Source: Artemia franciscana (Eukaryota > Arthropoda > Branchiopoda > Anostraca > Artemiidae). From it: a DNA stretch of 64,000 bases. The DNA is taken from positions 39,300,867-39,364,866 of the forward strand of contig NC_088868.1 of assembly GCF_032884065.1 (NCBI RefSeq), given 5' to 3'. The notes beneath the pieces were generated by a model, which was not told where the DNA came from, ran no database searches, and saw only the letters and a program-made list of their open reading frames with translations. Positions 23,936 through 36,115 of this stretch are shown piece after piece. The position numbers and the translations under genes are program-made. Each line of letters begins with the position of its first letter. The first letter of the stretch is position 1.

Positions 23936-24685
23936 TTTAGGGACTTTCCTCTTCCATATCAGGTTAATGACACCCTTCAGCCATTCCTTGCGTATTATTT
24001 CGGTTTGTCAGATTATGGAGAACAGGGTGGTTAAAGCTTAAAGGGAAGTATCAAATAATATAGACAAGAAGCTGTAAATGACATATTGATCTGGATAATA
24101 TTGCTTGTGCGCTAACACATATCTAGAAACTGGCATTTTTACAAGGACCAATTAAATTGATTATAGCACTTTGGAGTCATCATTGGACAATAAAAAGTTA
24201 AATCCGCTTTTTACAGGGACAAGTTAAAATAATTACTTTGTTTTATTGTCCTAAGCTAATTTTTTTACAGACATAATATTTTCACACATATTATCTTATT
24301 GTTTTTTTTTCCTTTACTATTATTTTTCTTATTATTTTCTGTTTTAGCAAGTATTATCAGTTGCTTAGGATGCACTGAGGCCAGTTTAGTCTTTGTTGAG
24401 TGATAACAACAAATGTTATGAATCTTCATGACCTTTGTTTTTCTGTATTTCTTTCTTGTATTTAGTCATTGGTTATGACCATCTGTAAATAACAAGTGTA
24501 TCTTCCCATTTTTTAAAGGCCTATGAAGTCATGGTTTGAATAATTGTCTCGTTTTTGATGAATTATTTTGTTTTGCTATTGTTCCATAGTATGTATTATG
24601 TTATACTTGTCTATTTAACTGAATTCTAGCTACGTATGTTATTAGTGGCATTCATTTTACTGAAAATATATCATGTATTTTGCAG
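23936..24685. other. Intron or 5' flank of the DM4/12 gene
   Basis: No repeats are recognised. The end is an excellent acceptor ('catgtattttgcag', AG at 24,684-24,685) for the first visible exon. Any earlier exon with the start codon and secretion signal was not found here or further left. Confidence 0.5.
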
Positions 24686-24863
24686 CGAGCAGGAACGCAA
24701 TATTACTAAGGCCAGTCTGGACTATTAATAATCGTTTAAATATACCACTTGTCACTCAAGGAACTGGTCGAAATTCAATCCGAGGTCTATGGCAAGTAAT
24801 TTTCCCTGTCGCCTTATTTCTTGACTCGTTGTTTGATGAAAAAATGGGAACAGAACAGAAAAG
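24686..24863 (+). CDS. DM4/12-family gene, first visible exon
   Basis: The acceptor 'gtattttgcag' precedes the exon and the donor 'AG|gtaatt' follows. The reading frame (two leftover bases, 58 codons, two leftover bases) encodes the N-terminal part of a DM4/12 protein: RPVWTINNRLNIPLVTQGTG followed by a hydrophobic stretch GLWQVIFPVALFLDSLF. Proteins of this arthropod family usually have an N-terminal secretion signal, which is not visible, so at least one upstream exon is expected. Starting at the in-frame ATG at 24,673 would need the acceptor to be ignored; I judge that less likely. The exon splices in phase to 29,685-29,849. The role of the family is poorly known, so none is assigned. Confidence 0.75.
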
Positions 24864-26006
24864 GTAATTATTGTGAAGTTTTCCACGATGGGTTAAAGGA
24901 AATTTAGGCACCAATGTTTTAACTACTCCTAAATGTCTCCTATAAATATTTTACTGAAATCTTCCGAATAAGCACGTTAGTAAAGATGCTAAATTTAACT
25001 ACAACTACTATTAAAAACTCTCTGAAGAACCAAGCAGGCTAAGTCAAACACAGCCCAGTTTGCTCCTGCTCTATCCAAAAGTCCACGTCCTTACACCCTC
25101 CTATTAAGTTTCTATAATCCTTAAATCTCACCCTACTACATTCTTCTGACTAATTTTGGGGGAGCCCTATTTCGTCTACCTATGGACAGTTTCCCAGTGA
25201 GGACGATCATGTGCAATCTGTCATTTTTTATCTGCAGAATTTATCCTACTCATCTCAACCTTTTTCTAATTACAGCCCTAAAAAGAGAGATACGCCCAAT
25301 TTTTTGCACAGCCGACTCCTTAAGATACGGTCAGTGAGTTGGAAACCCAAATAAATCCACAGATAATTTCTCTTCAAAATATCTAGCAAATCTTCGTTTT
25401 TCGGAACACCCAAGCTTCAGGAACATACTTGGCTACTGTCAAACACTATGGCCTTCAATATTTCAATCGTGGTGAACATGCCTTTCTTTCTATTCTTCAA
25501 CGATTTTTTTGACTGCTAAAAACACCATGGGCCATGGTTATTCTACAGCAAAAAACTTCAATGCACCAAAAGCTTTTATTAATAATATTATCTAGGTGAG
25601 TTGAACAGTCCACTTGGTCAATCTCTTCGTTACCCAATTTCATTTCTTGACCTTAACATCTTACTAGCCTCAGTAACTTTTCTTAACACTAATTTTCAAC
25701 CCTATTCTTGTATCCTGAACTCTCGATACCTCTAAAACATTCAATAATATTGCTAACACTCTCTTTAGGAATCCTAAATTGTTGGCATAATCTAGTTCAA
25801 AGAGATTTTTACTTCCATTTTTAGATTCTGTGCTTTCCTTTTGCCTTTGTTGTGCTCCTTAGAACAACATCCATCAAAATGATCCAAATGAAATGAGCAG
25901 GGATAGAACGCAACCCTGCTTAACTCCAGATTAATACCAGATTCCTATCCGTAGCAGCGTTGTTCTTTTTGCATAGGACTAATCACTTTAATATATTTAT
26001 ATGATA
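24864..26006. other. DM4/12 intron 1, left part
   Basis: This is intronic sequence from the donor at 24,864. I see no nested gene. Family A copies fill the middle of this intron. Confidence 0.5.
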
Positions 26007-27678
26007 TCAAACAGTTCATGGTAACGAACTGTAGTAAGGAGCCACCCGGCTCAATAGTAACCAAAACTCTACATAGTGGAATTTTTATGTCAATAGTTAC
26101 ATCAAAAGAATCGCATCTTAATGCTGAATTTAAGTATATATGTTTCATCAAGATTAGTTTTATCCGTCAAAATTTACGACCCTGAGAAGATTCGCCTCAT
26201 TTTAGAAAATAGGGGGAAATATCCCATAAGAGTCATACGATCTTAACGAAAATCACATCATCAGATTCAACGTATCAGAAAAACATATTGTAGAAGTTTC
26301 AAGCCCTTATCTACAAAAATGCGGAATTTAGCATTTTTTGCCAGAAGACAAATCAAGGATGCGTGTTTATTTGTTTTTTTTCCCAAGGCTGGTCGTATCG
26401 ACTCAGTGGTCCTAGAACGTCGCAAAAGGGCTCATTCTAACGGAAATTAAAAGTTCTAGTGCCCTTTTTAAGTGACCAAAAAGTTGGAGGACACCTAGGT
26501 CCCCTCTAACGCTCATTTTTCCCCGAAGTCCCCAAATCAAAATTCTGAGATGGCCATTTTATTCACCATAGTCGAATAACCTAATAGCTATGTCTTTGGG
26601 GACGACCTACTCCCCCGCAGTCTCCATGGGAGGGGCTTCAATTTACAAACTTTGACCTGTATTTACATATATTAATGGTTACGGGGAAGTGTACAGACGT
26701 TTTCAGGGGTGGAGAGTTGAAGGGTGGGGGGTTACGTGGGATGATCTTTCAATGGAGGAACGTTTTATTGGGGAAGAGACTTTCTTGGAAGGGGGCCAGG
26801 ATTTTCTAGCATTATTTAAAAAAACAATGAAAAAATAAATATGAAAAGTTTTTTTCTGCTGAAAGTGAGGAGAAGCCTTAAAAACTAAAATTAAAATAAA
26901 TTATTACACATATGAGGGGTTTACCTCTTCGTAATACTTCGCTCTTTACGCTAAAGTATTTTTGTAATTTCAACTATTTATTCTACGGCCTTTTTGATTC
27001 AGGGGTCATTCTTAAGGAATTGGGGCAAAATTTAAGCTTTATTGTAAAGAGCGAGGTATCGACGAGGGGTTAGCCCCCTCATATACGCAATAAAAGCATA
27101 CAAATATAGAAGTTCGCTAAGTAGGTTAATTCGTAAGTTACGTATATTTTTTACTTGTGAAAACGTTCGTAAAAATTAAAAGTTATAGTTGTCTTTTTAA
27201 GTAATCAAAAAATTGGAGGACAACTAGGCCTACTCTCTCGCTCCTTTTTTTCAAAATCTTCCAATTAAACTATGAAAAATCCATTTAGCCCAAAAAATAT
27301 TAATATGCAAATTTCGTTTTAATTATTTATGCGTGGAGAGCCAAGATAAAAAAATGTATTAATTAAAAAACGTCCAGAAATGAAGCAAACAAAAAACAAA
27401 TTGTTTTAAATGAAAGTAAGGAGCGACATTAAAACTTAAAACGAACAAATTACTCCGTATATGAAAGGGGCTTTTCCTCCTCAAAGCCCCACTCTTTACG
27501 CTAAAGTTTTTTACTGTTCTAAACTGTAGAGCTGAGAGAAAGAGTCAAGCTTTAGCGTAAAGAGCGGGGCGTTGAGGAGGAAAAGCCCCTTTCATATACG
27601 GAGTAATTTTTGTTCGTTTTAAGTTTTAATGTCGCTCCTTACTTTCATTTTTTTAAAAATGTTTTTTTTTTGTTTAAT
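26007..27678 (-). mobile_element. Family A element, full-length copy in intron 1
   Basis: In - orientation it is complete. The terminal hairpin lies at 26,010-26,032, and the palindromic head is at about 27,405-27,665 with arms built on 'ggggcttttcctcctca'. The 5' end reads ATTAAAC next to an A. Length is about 1,672 bp. It is opposite in orientation to the DM4/12 gene and non-coding. Confidence 0.88.
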
Positions 27679-27983
27679 ACCATACAAGGAAAGGACCTTT
27701 GCTAAAGTTCTCCTGTTAGATGAATAAGCTGCTTGCTTATAATAGAGCTGAGAAATAAAGGGGCGTGATGACTCAACCATTTATCGATTACTAATCTATA
27801 AGTTGTTATCATTTGGGAAGAGTGTTTAGAGTGATAATTTCGTTGACATATTCTTATATTATAATTTCGCTGACATAGTCTATATTCTTTCTAAAATCAT
27901 CCATTCTCTTAAGCATTTCTAAATTGAAGCATTTTTATCAAAAGAATTTCTAAGTTTAAAAATATACATCATACTAATAATTT

Positions 27984-29195
27984 TCAAAGAGTTTGTGGTA
28001 ACGAACTGTAGAAAGGAGCGACCCGGCTCAATAGTAACCGAAGCTCTAAAAATAGAATTTTGATACCAACAGTTTCATTAAAAGAATCGCCTTTTAATCC
28101 TGATTTTCAGTATATAAGTTTCATTAAGATCAGTTATACCCATCAAAAGTTACGAGCCTGAGAAAATTTGCCTTATTTTTAGAAAATAGGGGAAAACATC
28201 CCCTAAAAGTTATACAATCTTAACGAAAATCACACCATCAGATTCAGCGTATCAGAGAGCCCTATTGTAGAGGTTTCAAGTTTCCATCTAAAAAATGTGG
28301 AATTTCGCATTTTTGGCCAGAAGACAGATCACGGATGCGTGTTTATTTGTTTGTTTGTTTTTTAACCAGGGGTGATCGTATCGACCCAGTGGTCCTAAAA
28401 TGTCGCAAGAGGGTTCATTTTAACGTAGATTAAAAGTTCGAGTGCCCTTTTTAAGTAACTGAAAAATTGGAGGGCACCTAGGCCCCCTCCCACGCTCATT
28501 TTTCCCAGAATTCACTGGATAAAAATTCTGAAATATCCATTTTATTCACCATAGTTGAAAAACCTAATAACTATGTATTTAGGAACGACTCACTCCCCCA
28601 CAGTCCCCGTGGGAGGGGCTGCAAGTTACAAACTTTGACCTGTGTTTACATATAGCAATGGTTACTGGGAAGTGTACAGACGTTTTCAGGGGGATGTTTT
28701 TTTTGCTTAGGGTGGAGAGTTGAGGGGAGAGGGGTACGTGGGAGAATCTTTCCATGGAGAAACTTGTCATAGGGGAAGAGAATTTCAATGAAGGGGGCGC
28801 AGGATTTTCTAGAATTATTTGAAAAAAAATGAAAAAATAAATATGAAAAGTTTTTTTCTACTGAAAGTAAGGAGCTGCATTAAAACTTAAAAATAAAAAA
28901 AAATTATTACGCATATAAGAGGTTTACCTCCTCGTTATACCTCATTCATTACGCTAAAGTATTTTTAGTAATTTCAACTATTTATTCTACGGCCTTTGTG
29001 ATTCAGAGGTCAAAGGTCAAAGTGTAAAGAGCGAGGTATTGACGAGGGTTGAGCCCCGTCATATACGCAATAAAAAAGTACGAATATAGAAGTTTGTTAC
29101 GCAAGTTAATTCGCAAGTTACGTACATTTTTACCAATGAAAACGTTTGTAAAAAATTTAAAGTTCCAGTTACTTTTTTAAGTAATCAAAAACTTG
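27984..29195 (-). mobile_element. Family A element, head-truncated copy in intron 1
   Basis: It has the same orientation as the copy at 26,007-27,678 and lies 300 bp from it. It runs from a degraded terminal hairpin (27,985-28,010) through the body and stops near the 'aatcaaaaacttgga' region, so the palindromic head is absent. Confidence 0.82.
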
Positions 29196-29684
29196 GAAGT
29201 CATATAAGGAACAACTTAAAGAATCAGGCTGACAATTTCAGAGGGCATTGGTGAGCTGAGTACACTCAAAAATTTAGATTTAGAGAGGGGACAGATTTCA
29301 GAGGTAAATTGAAAAAAGTTTGAATCAAGGCTATTAAAATTGAACATTTAGACCATATAGAGAACAACAAGTGAGGATAGAGCCAAAATATGTCAAAGGT
29401 ACAGGAAGAGGATGGTACTGACCAAAACTGGTAATAATACAATGAATGAAAATGTCCATACCAGATCAAATAAAAAATAAATTAAGCAGGAGAATTCTGA
29501 TGGCAGTAAAAATTCCTCCTAATTACACGAAACTTAAATGTGCGTATTTTAAATAAAGTATTTTTAAGCCAGCAATTGTTTATATCACTGGGAACAAACA
29601 AACTAACACAGGGACTTCAAAAACGGATTAATCTCAAGAGTAATGTTTTTCTCATTCTTAACTACAAATGAATTTATTTTCTAG
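29196..29684. other. DM4/12 intron 1, right part
   Basis: Unique-looking AT-rich DNA ends in the acceptor 'gaatttattttctag' for exon 2. A 67-codon frame on the - strand at 29,266-29,469 has no supporting signals. Confidence 0.5.
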
Positions 29685-29849
29685 GAGCATCGAGGATGAT
29701 CAATATAAATTATTCAAGGCCTTAGAATCTGCTCTAGCAGTAATGGGTGTAGATGGTCGATCTTGCATGCTTCGAACCATTTGTGAAATGCAAAGACACC
29801 CTATAGGTGAGATGACCATGATTGGGGAGATAATTACAATAATGCTAAC
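29685..29849 (+). CDS. DM4/12-family gene, core exon
   Basis: The exon lies between acceptor 'tttattttctag' and donor 'gtaagttt', with phases matching both neighbours. It encodes the diagnostic DM4/12 core: YKLFKALESALAVMGVDGRS, then CMLRTICEMQRHP and a GEIITIMLT helix. The pattern G-x-D-G-x-x-C-x-x-R-x-I-C-E is what identifies the family, and the two cysteines are expected to take part in disulfides of an extracellular or secretory-pathway protein. No stop or odd residue is seen, so the gene appears intact here. Confidence 0.9.
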
Positions 29850-30503
29850 GTAAGTTTTTATGCTAACATACTCCTTCTAAAAACTACTCCTGCATTGGGA
29901 ACCCCCAAAAATTGAAGCTTCTAGATTTGTTGCTCAGAAAATTAATAAATTTATGACGAAAACATAATACTTCTTGGTGGTTGTGGAAATTTTGAAGGCG
30001 CAATGTGACATTTTTCAAAACATTCAAGAGAAGCAAAAATTATTTTGGAAAGCATGATTTTGTAGTTTTCTTGAGCTCAAATCCTGTCTTTCTGGTCCTT
30101 TCATGTATGGGCTGAACTAACTTTGTGGCTGTGGAAGAGCCCTGCACTCTTTGGTGTTCAGAACTGGTAAAAATTCGGTGGATTTCAGGCCTTTTCATTA
30201 GATTAAAAAATTAAATACATGGAGAAGGAGAGTGGATATGTAAATTCTGATTAAACCAATCGATCGAATGTACCTGATAATAGCGTAATCAATGCATACA
30301 TTATTTTGACTCATTAGTCATTTAACGCCTTTTCTATTTCCACAGTCGGTTTGATGCGTACCGATAATCACTACTTACAAAATATAAGCTCAGGATCTCA
30401 GAAAGAAGAAAGTGTGAGAAGAAAGAAATGGTAAAAGCGTATTTACAGAAACTGTTTTTAATTTTGGTAAAACTGGAAATGGCTAACTACACTTTTATGG
30501 GAA
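29850..30503. other. DM4/12 intron 2, left part
   Basis: Intronic DNA beginning with the donor GTAAGT. No nested gene is recognised; a 71-codon frame from 30,428 ends inside the tandem duplication that follows. Confidence 0.5.
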
Positions 30504-30859
30504 AAAATTCGAACTTACAGATACTTTATGCAGCGCACAAAGAGACGGGTCCTTCCTTTTTGCATTTGGGGCAACTATTGCTTAGAAAAATACATTATTT
30601 TATTTTCCATAATCCTTTGCCATTATCTATATTATACTACTAGCAACTCACCGCAACACCAAGCCGCTCGAGTCCAACACATCCAGTCCAACTTACTGAT
30701 ACTTTAAGCAGCGTACAAAGAGACGGGTCCTTCCGTTTTGCATTTGGGGCAACTATTGCTTAGAAAAATACTTTATTTTATTTTCCATAATCCTTTGCCA
30801 TTATCTACATTATACTACTAGCAACTCACCGCAACACCAAGCCGCTCGAGTCCAACACA
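30504..30859 (+). repeat. ~178-bp tandem duplication
   Basis: Two units start near 30,504 and 30,682 and share 'agagacgggtccttcc', 'tttggggcaactattgctt' and 'accaagccgctcgagtccaa'. They differ at only a few positions, so the duplication is recent. The right unit continues into 'agctatggatgctcctcc'. Confidence 0.85.
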
Positions 30860-31112
30860 GCTATGGATGCTCCTCCTCTGCCCCAATCTATTCAAATCCT
30901 CACTCTTTTACTTGATTTTTTTTTATCTTGAATTATTTCAATTTTTTCATTTTCATGTTGTACTTATTCTTTGTACCATGGTGACTATGCATCATACATC
31001 TATATCTTTTACCTTTGATCAAGATAATTATAATCCACCTAAATTAGATAATTTATTATATCTCTATGGTCAATGTGGCAATTCAGTAACGACAGTTAAA
31101 CATTTAATGGAA

Positions 31113-32855
31113 TTAAATAAAAAAAACTAGTTTTTTTAACTGAAAGTAAGGAGCGACATTAAAACTTAAAACGAACAGAAATTACTCCGTATATGAAATG
31201 GGTTGTCCCCTCCGCAGTCCCTCGCTCTTTACGCTAAAGTTTGACTCTTTACCACAATTCTACTTTTTAAAACAATTAAAAACTTTAGCGTAAAGAGCGT
31301 GGGACTGCGGAGGGGACAACCCATTTCATATACGGAGTAATTTCTGTTCGTTTTAAGTTTTAATGTCGCTCCTTACTTTCAGTTAAAAAAACTAGTTTTT
31401 TTTATTTAATTTCTGAACGTTTTCGAATTAATGCATGTTTGATTTTGGCTCTCCGCACATAAATTATTGAAATGAAATTAGTATATTAATTTTTTTTGGC
31501 TAAATGGCTTTCTCTTAGTTTTGATCAGACGATTTTGAGAAATAAGGGGTGGGGAAGGAGGCCTAGCTGCCCTCCAATTTTTCGGTTACTTAAAAAGGCT
31601 ACTAGAACTTTTAATATTCAACGAACGTTTTTATTAGTAAAAAATATACGTAACTTAAGAATTAACTTACGTAACAAACTTTTATATTCTTATATTTTTA
31701 TTATGTGTACGAGGGGGTTTGTACCCTCGTTAATACCTCGCTCTTTACACTAAATCGTAAGTTTTGTCCCAATTCTTTAAGAATGACCCCTGAATCAAAA
31801 AGGCCGTAGAATTAATAGTTGAAATCACTAAAAATATTTTAGCATCAAGAGCGAGGTATCTATCTCCTCCTAAATACCTCGCTCTTTATGCTAAAGTATT
31901 TTTAGAACCCCTCATATGCGTAATAATCTCTGTTCGTTTTAAATTTCAATGCTATTCCTTACTTTCATTTGAAAAAACGTTTTCATGTTTATTTTTTCAT
32001 TGTTTTTTTTATAGTAATGCTAGAAAATCCTGCGCCCTTTTCATTGAATTTTTCTTCCCCCCTGACATATTCCTCAAAAGGAAAGATCCTCCCACAAAGC
32101 CCTCTCCCATCAACCCCACCCCCAAACCAAAAAATCCCCATGAAAACGTCTGTACACTTCCCAATAACCATTACTATATGTAAACACTGGTCAAAGTTTG
32201 TAACTTGCAGCCCCTCCCTCAGGGACTGTGGGGGAGTAAGTCATTCCCAAAGACATAGTTATTATGGTTTTCGACTATGTAGAACAAAATGGCTATCTTA
32301 AAATTTTAATCTGTTAACTTTTGGAAAAAAATGAGCATAGGAGGGGGCCTATTTGCCCTCCAATTTTTTGGTCACTTAAAAAGGGCACTAGAACTTTTCA
32401 TTTCCGTTAGAATGAGCCCTCTCGCGACATGCTAGGACCACTTGGTCGATAAGATGACCCCTGGGAAAAAAAAAACAAAAAAAAAACAAATAATTAAACA
32501 CGCACCCGTGATTTGTCTTCTGGCAAAAAATACAAAATTCCACATTTTTTAGATAGGAGCTTGAAATTTTTGCTATAGAGTTCTCTGATATACCGAATGC
32601 GATAGTGTGATTTTCGTTAAGATTCTGTGACTTTTAATGGATGTTTCCCCCTTTTTTCCAAAATAGGGCAAATTTTCTCAGGCTCGTAACTTTTGATGAC
32701 AAAGACTAAATTAATTGAAACTTAATATTTAGAATCAGCGTAAAAATTTGAATCTTTTGATGTATCTTTTAGCATCAAAATTCCGTTTTTTAGAGTTTCG
32801 TTTACTATTGAGCCGGGTCGCCCCTTACTACAGTTCCTTACCACGAACTGTTTGA
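31113..32855 (+). mobile_element. Family A element, best-preserved full copy
   Basis: Length is 1,743 bp. The parts in order are: TTAAATAAAA terminus after an A; a palindromic head with arms 31,121-31,242 and 31,279-31,401 that differ by a single base; the body with a second small palindrome at about 31,838-31,905; and a terminal hairpin at 32,832-32,853 followed by TTGA. Near the ends lie AGTAAGGAGCGAC (5') and its inverse (3', here with one change), forming a subterminal inverted repeat. There is no transposase-like frame. It lies in DM4/12 intron 2. Confidence 0.92.
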
Positions 32856-33184
32856 AAAGAAAATAATTCGGTATTTTGGGGCTTCTGACATTATTACTCC
32901 TTTGCGGAAGTTAGGCTCAAAATTGAAAAAAGGATTATATTTTTTGTCTGGGCCCCTTCCACCTCTTAGTTCGTTTATTTTCCCGTTAGTTTTCACCTGT
33001 TTTCGCTTTATAGTTGTGTTATTTCTTAGCAGTTCTTTCGTTAGTTGAGTTATGGTTGTGGTATATATGTTTTATCGCTCGTATAGTTGTGTTATTTTCA
33101 AATTATACTCCATAATAGAGAGGCTCCGAACACCCAGCATTGTATATTAAGCTCTTAATTTGACATTTTTTTCTAACGTGACCA

Positions 33185-34019
33185 GATTCGTCCTGCGCCC
33201 TTTTCATTGAATTTTTTCCCCCATGGTATATTTCTCCAAGGAAAGATCCTCCCACATAGCCCCCTCCCTCAACCCTACCCCAAAAACCAAAAAAATCCCC
33301 CTGAAAACGTCTGTACACTTTCCAATAACCATTATTGTATGTAAACACTGGTTGAAGTTTGTAACTTGCAACCCCTCCCCCAGGGGCTGTGGGGGAGCAA
33401 GTCATCCCCAAAAACATAGTTATTATGATTTTCGACTATGCTAAACAAAATGGCTATCTCAAAATTTTGATCCGTTGACTTTTTGGAAAAAAATGAGCGT
33501 GGGAGGGGGCCTAGATGCCCTCCAATTTTTTAGGTCACTTAAAAACGGCACTAGAACTTTTCATTTCCGTTAGAATAAGCCCTCTTGCGACATTCTAGGA
33601 CCACTTGGTCGATACGATGACCCCTGGGAAAAAAAAACAAAAAAAAAACAAACAAATAAACACGCAACCGTGATTTGTCTTCGGGCAAAAAATGCAAAAT
33701 TCCACATTTTTGTAGATAGGAGCTTGAAACTTCTACAGTAGGGTTCTCTGATACGCTGAATCTGATGGTGTCCTTTTCGTTAAGATCCTACGACTTTTAG
33801 GGGGTGTTTTCCCCTATTTTCCTAAATGAGGCAAATTTTCTCAGGCTCTTAACTTTTGATGGGTAAAACTAATCTTGATGAAACTTATATATTTAAAATC
33901 AGCATTAAAATGCGATTCTATTGATGTAGCTATTGATATCAAAATTCAATTTTTTAGAGTTTTGGTTACTATTGAGCCGGATCGCTCCTTACTACAGTTC
34001 GTTACCACGAACTGTTTGA
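33185..34019 (+). mobile_element. Family A element, 3' half
   Basis: This starts at the 'cctgcgcccttttcattga' region of the body and runs to a perfect terminal hairpin (33,994-34,015) plus TTGA, with a host T following. The head is missing. It follows 330 bp after the full copy in the same orientation. Confidence 0.85.
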
Positions 34020-35290
34020 TATGATAACTGTGTCAATTCGATGGTATTGCTCATTTGCGAGTGATGCTCTTCGAAACCGTTAAAATTGTAAGACTTAAGA
34101 AACCCTAAAAATATTTTTGGCTCTTATTTTAGCTTTTGGCCTTAGCTTGACTATATTTTTTCTTAATGTTATTATAATTCTTATGATCCCCTCTTTAAGG
34201 ATTTTCTTCTTAGAGTCAGTATTTAAATGACTTTTACGTTCCAGTTCTCAATTTATGGGTAAGCGAGCCCTTAATAGAATTGATGCAATAACTAAACCAA
34301 TTACATATTTAATTAATTATGATTAGATCTTGTTTTATCATTGACAAAGTGTGTGAAACATTTTGAAACATTTGTGAACTGTGAAAATCAAAACAAATTA
34401 GAAAGAAATGGTGGGAACTAGCCAAAAACTGATATTTAAAAGAATTTCTTGGTCTTAAAATTTATCAGGAGGGTGGTCATGCTACTTCCTAATAAAATTA
34501 CATCTGAGCAAGGAATTTAAAGCCTCATAAGAACAAAGATTTTGAATCGATGTACGAATAAACATCATAAAAATTCCCTATTGTCTCTACGTTGTATTTG
34601 TTTGTTATGGAAAGGCAGTGTGGTCTTCGTCGCTATTATGTGTAATCTAAGAACAAAACAGTAATTGCTTCATAGGAATTATTGACTAGTATTAGGGACT
34701 GAGTTTCGGTTAGTGAACGAATTTGAGACTTAAAAATAATATATTTAACCCCTCACCTGAGAAAAGGTTGCTTAGAAAATTCCAACCTGGAGAACCTTAC
34801 CCATATTTGGAAGCCAAATGGCAAATAAAACAAATAAAAGGAGTAGAGAAAAAAAAATTCTAGAACATTATATTTTATCCAAAATAAATTTAGGTAAAGG
34901 GTGTCAGAAACACTTCGGAGGGAGCTTATCAGATTGAAAATTAAAAGCTTCATGTTCTTTTTAACAGTTGAGAGTAAATGGGGGGAAACCAGCCCTCCGG
35001 CCTCTAATATTGAACTTGGCAGGCTTGTAATCAGAAACAAAAAACTGTTTGGTTTTCATGCATTAGTTATTCTGGTTTACTTTTTTAGGTTTTTGAATTG
35101 TTGTGTCCTGTTGTTTAAATATGTACACATATTTTTTAAATCACTCTTATTTTTTCTTTACGCAATTTGATTTCTTTTCAGAGCGCTGTCTGTTCCAATA
35201 ATCCCGTTCCTTGAATGCATTTAAATATTTCTGCAATTTTAGAAATTGAAAAGCCAGCAAATTTATTCCTGCTACATTTAGTCCTATTCT
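34020..35290. other. DM4/12 intron 2, AT-rich part
   Basis: No gene is supported. Overlapping frames on both strands at 34,753-35,170 are hydrophobic by AT composition. A segment near 34,605-34,650 ('tatggaaaggcagtgtggtctt') resembles the start of the Penelope-like unit seen at 55,690-55,720, so it may be a small relic. Confidence 0.4.
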
Positions 35291-35299
35291 TTAATAGAC

Positions 35300-36115
35300 G
35301 TGAAATCTAAAACAATGATAATCCTGAGAAAAAACCTTTTATGAGGTATTCCCAAAAAATAATATTTCCCGACGTTTTTTTAAAGCAAAATGAGAGAAAG
35401 CTGACTCATATACCAAAACTAAATTTTGCTCTTCCTTTACCTCAGCAAAACTCGATTATGACCTATTGTTAAGATTATCAGAGCCGAGAAAAGCTGGCAT
35501 TCCAGGAAAATATATAATCTCAGACGCGTTTAGAAAGCAAGATGGAGAAAGTCGACTCGTTTACAGAACAGAAGTTTTCTCTCCCTTTACACTAAAAAAA
35601 ACTTGATTATGCCTTACCGAAAAGAAATAGAAGAGTCAGGAAAGGTTGACTTGCCATGAAAAGAATTATGTTCTCTGATGTTTTTACAAAGCAAGAAGAG
35701 AGAAGGCCGAGTCATGTGCAAAATATAAGTTTCGTCTTCATTTATCTCAACAAAACTTGATTATGCCTTATTATCCAGAAATATCAAAACTAAGAAAACT
35801 GGTGTTCCAGGAAAAATCATAATCTCTGACATTTTTACAAAACAATAGGAGAGAAAGCCGAAACATGTGAAGAATATAAGTTTTAAATTTTCATTTACCT
35901 CCAAAAAAGTCGATTATGTCCTATCGTCAAGAAATATCAAAGCCTAGAAAGGCTGGCGTTCCAGGAAAAATTCTAATCCTATAAGTTTTTACAAATCAAG
36001 GAGAAAAAATTGACTCATATACATAATGCAAGTTCTTCTCCTCCTTTATCTCAAATAACTCTATTATGCCTTATTGATAAGAAATATCAAAGCCAAAATA
36101 GGCTGTTTCCACAAG
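35300..36115 (+). repeat. ~152-bp tandem repeat, about five diverged units
   Basis: The landmark 'gattatgcc' recurs at 35,454, 35,605, 35,759, 35,912 and (as tattatgcc) 36,062, steps of 150-154 bp. Other shared motifs are 'agaaatatcaaagcc', 'ggcgttccaggaaaa' and 'tttttacaaa.caa'. Units are strongly diverged, so the array is old. Confidence 0.85.

Noticed and set aside
24673-24685. ATG at 24,673 as the start of the DM4/12 protein
   Set aside because: It lies inside a strong splice acceptor, and the family normally has an upstream signal-peptide region, so an earlier exon is more likely.
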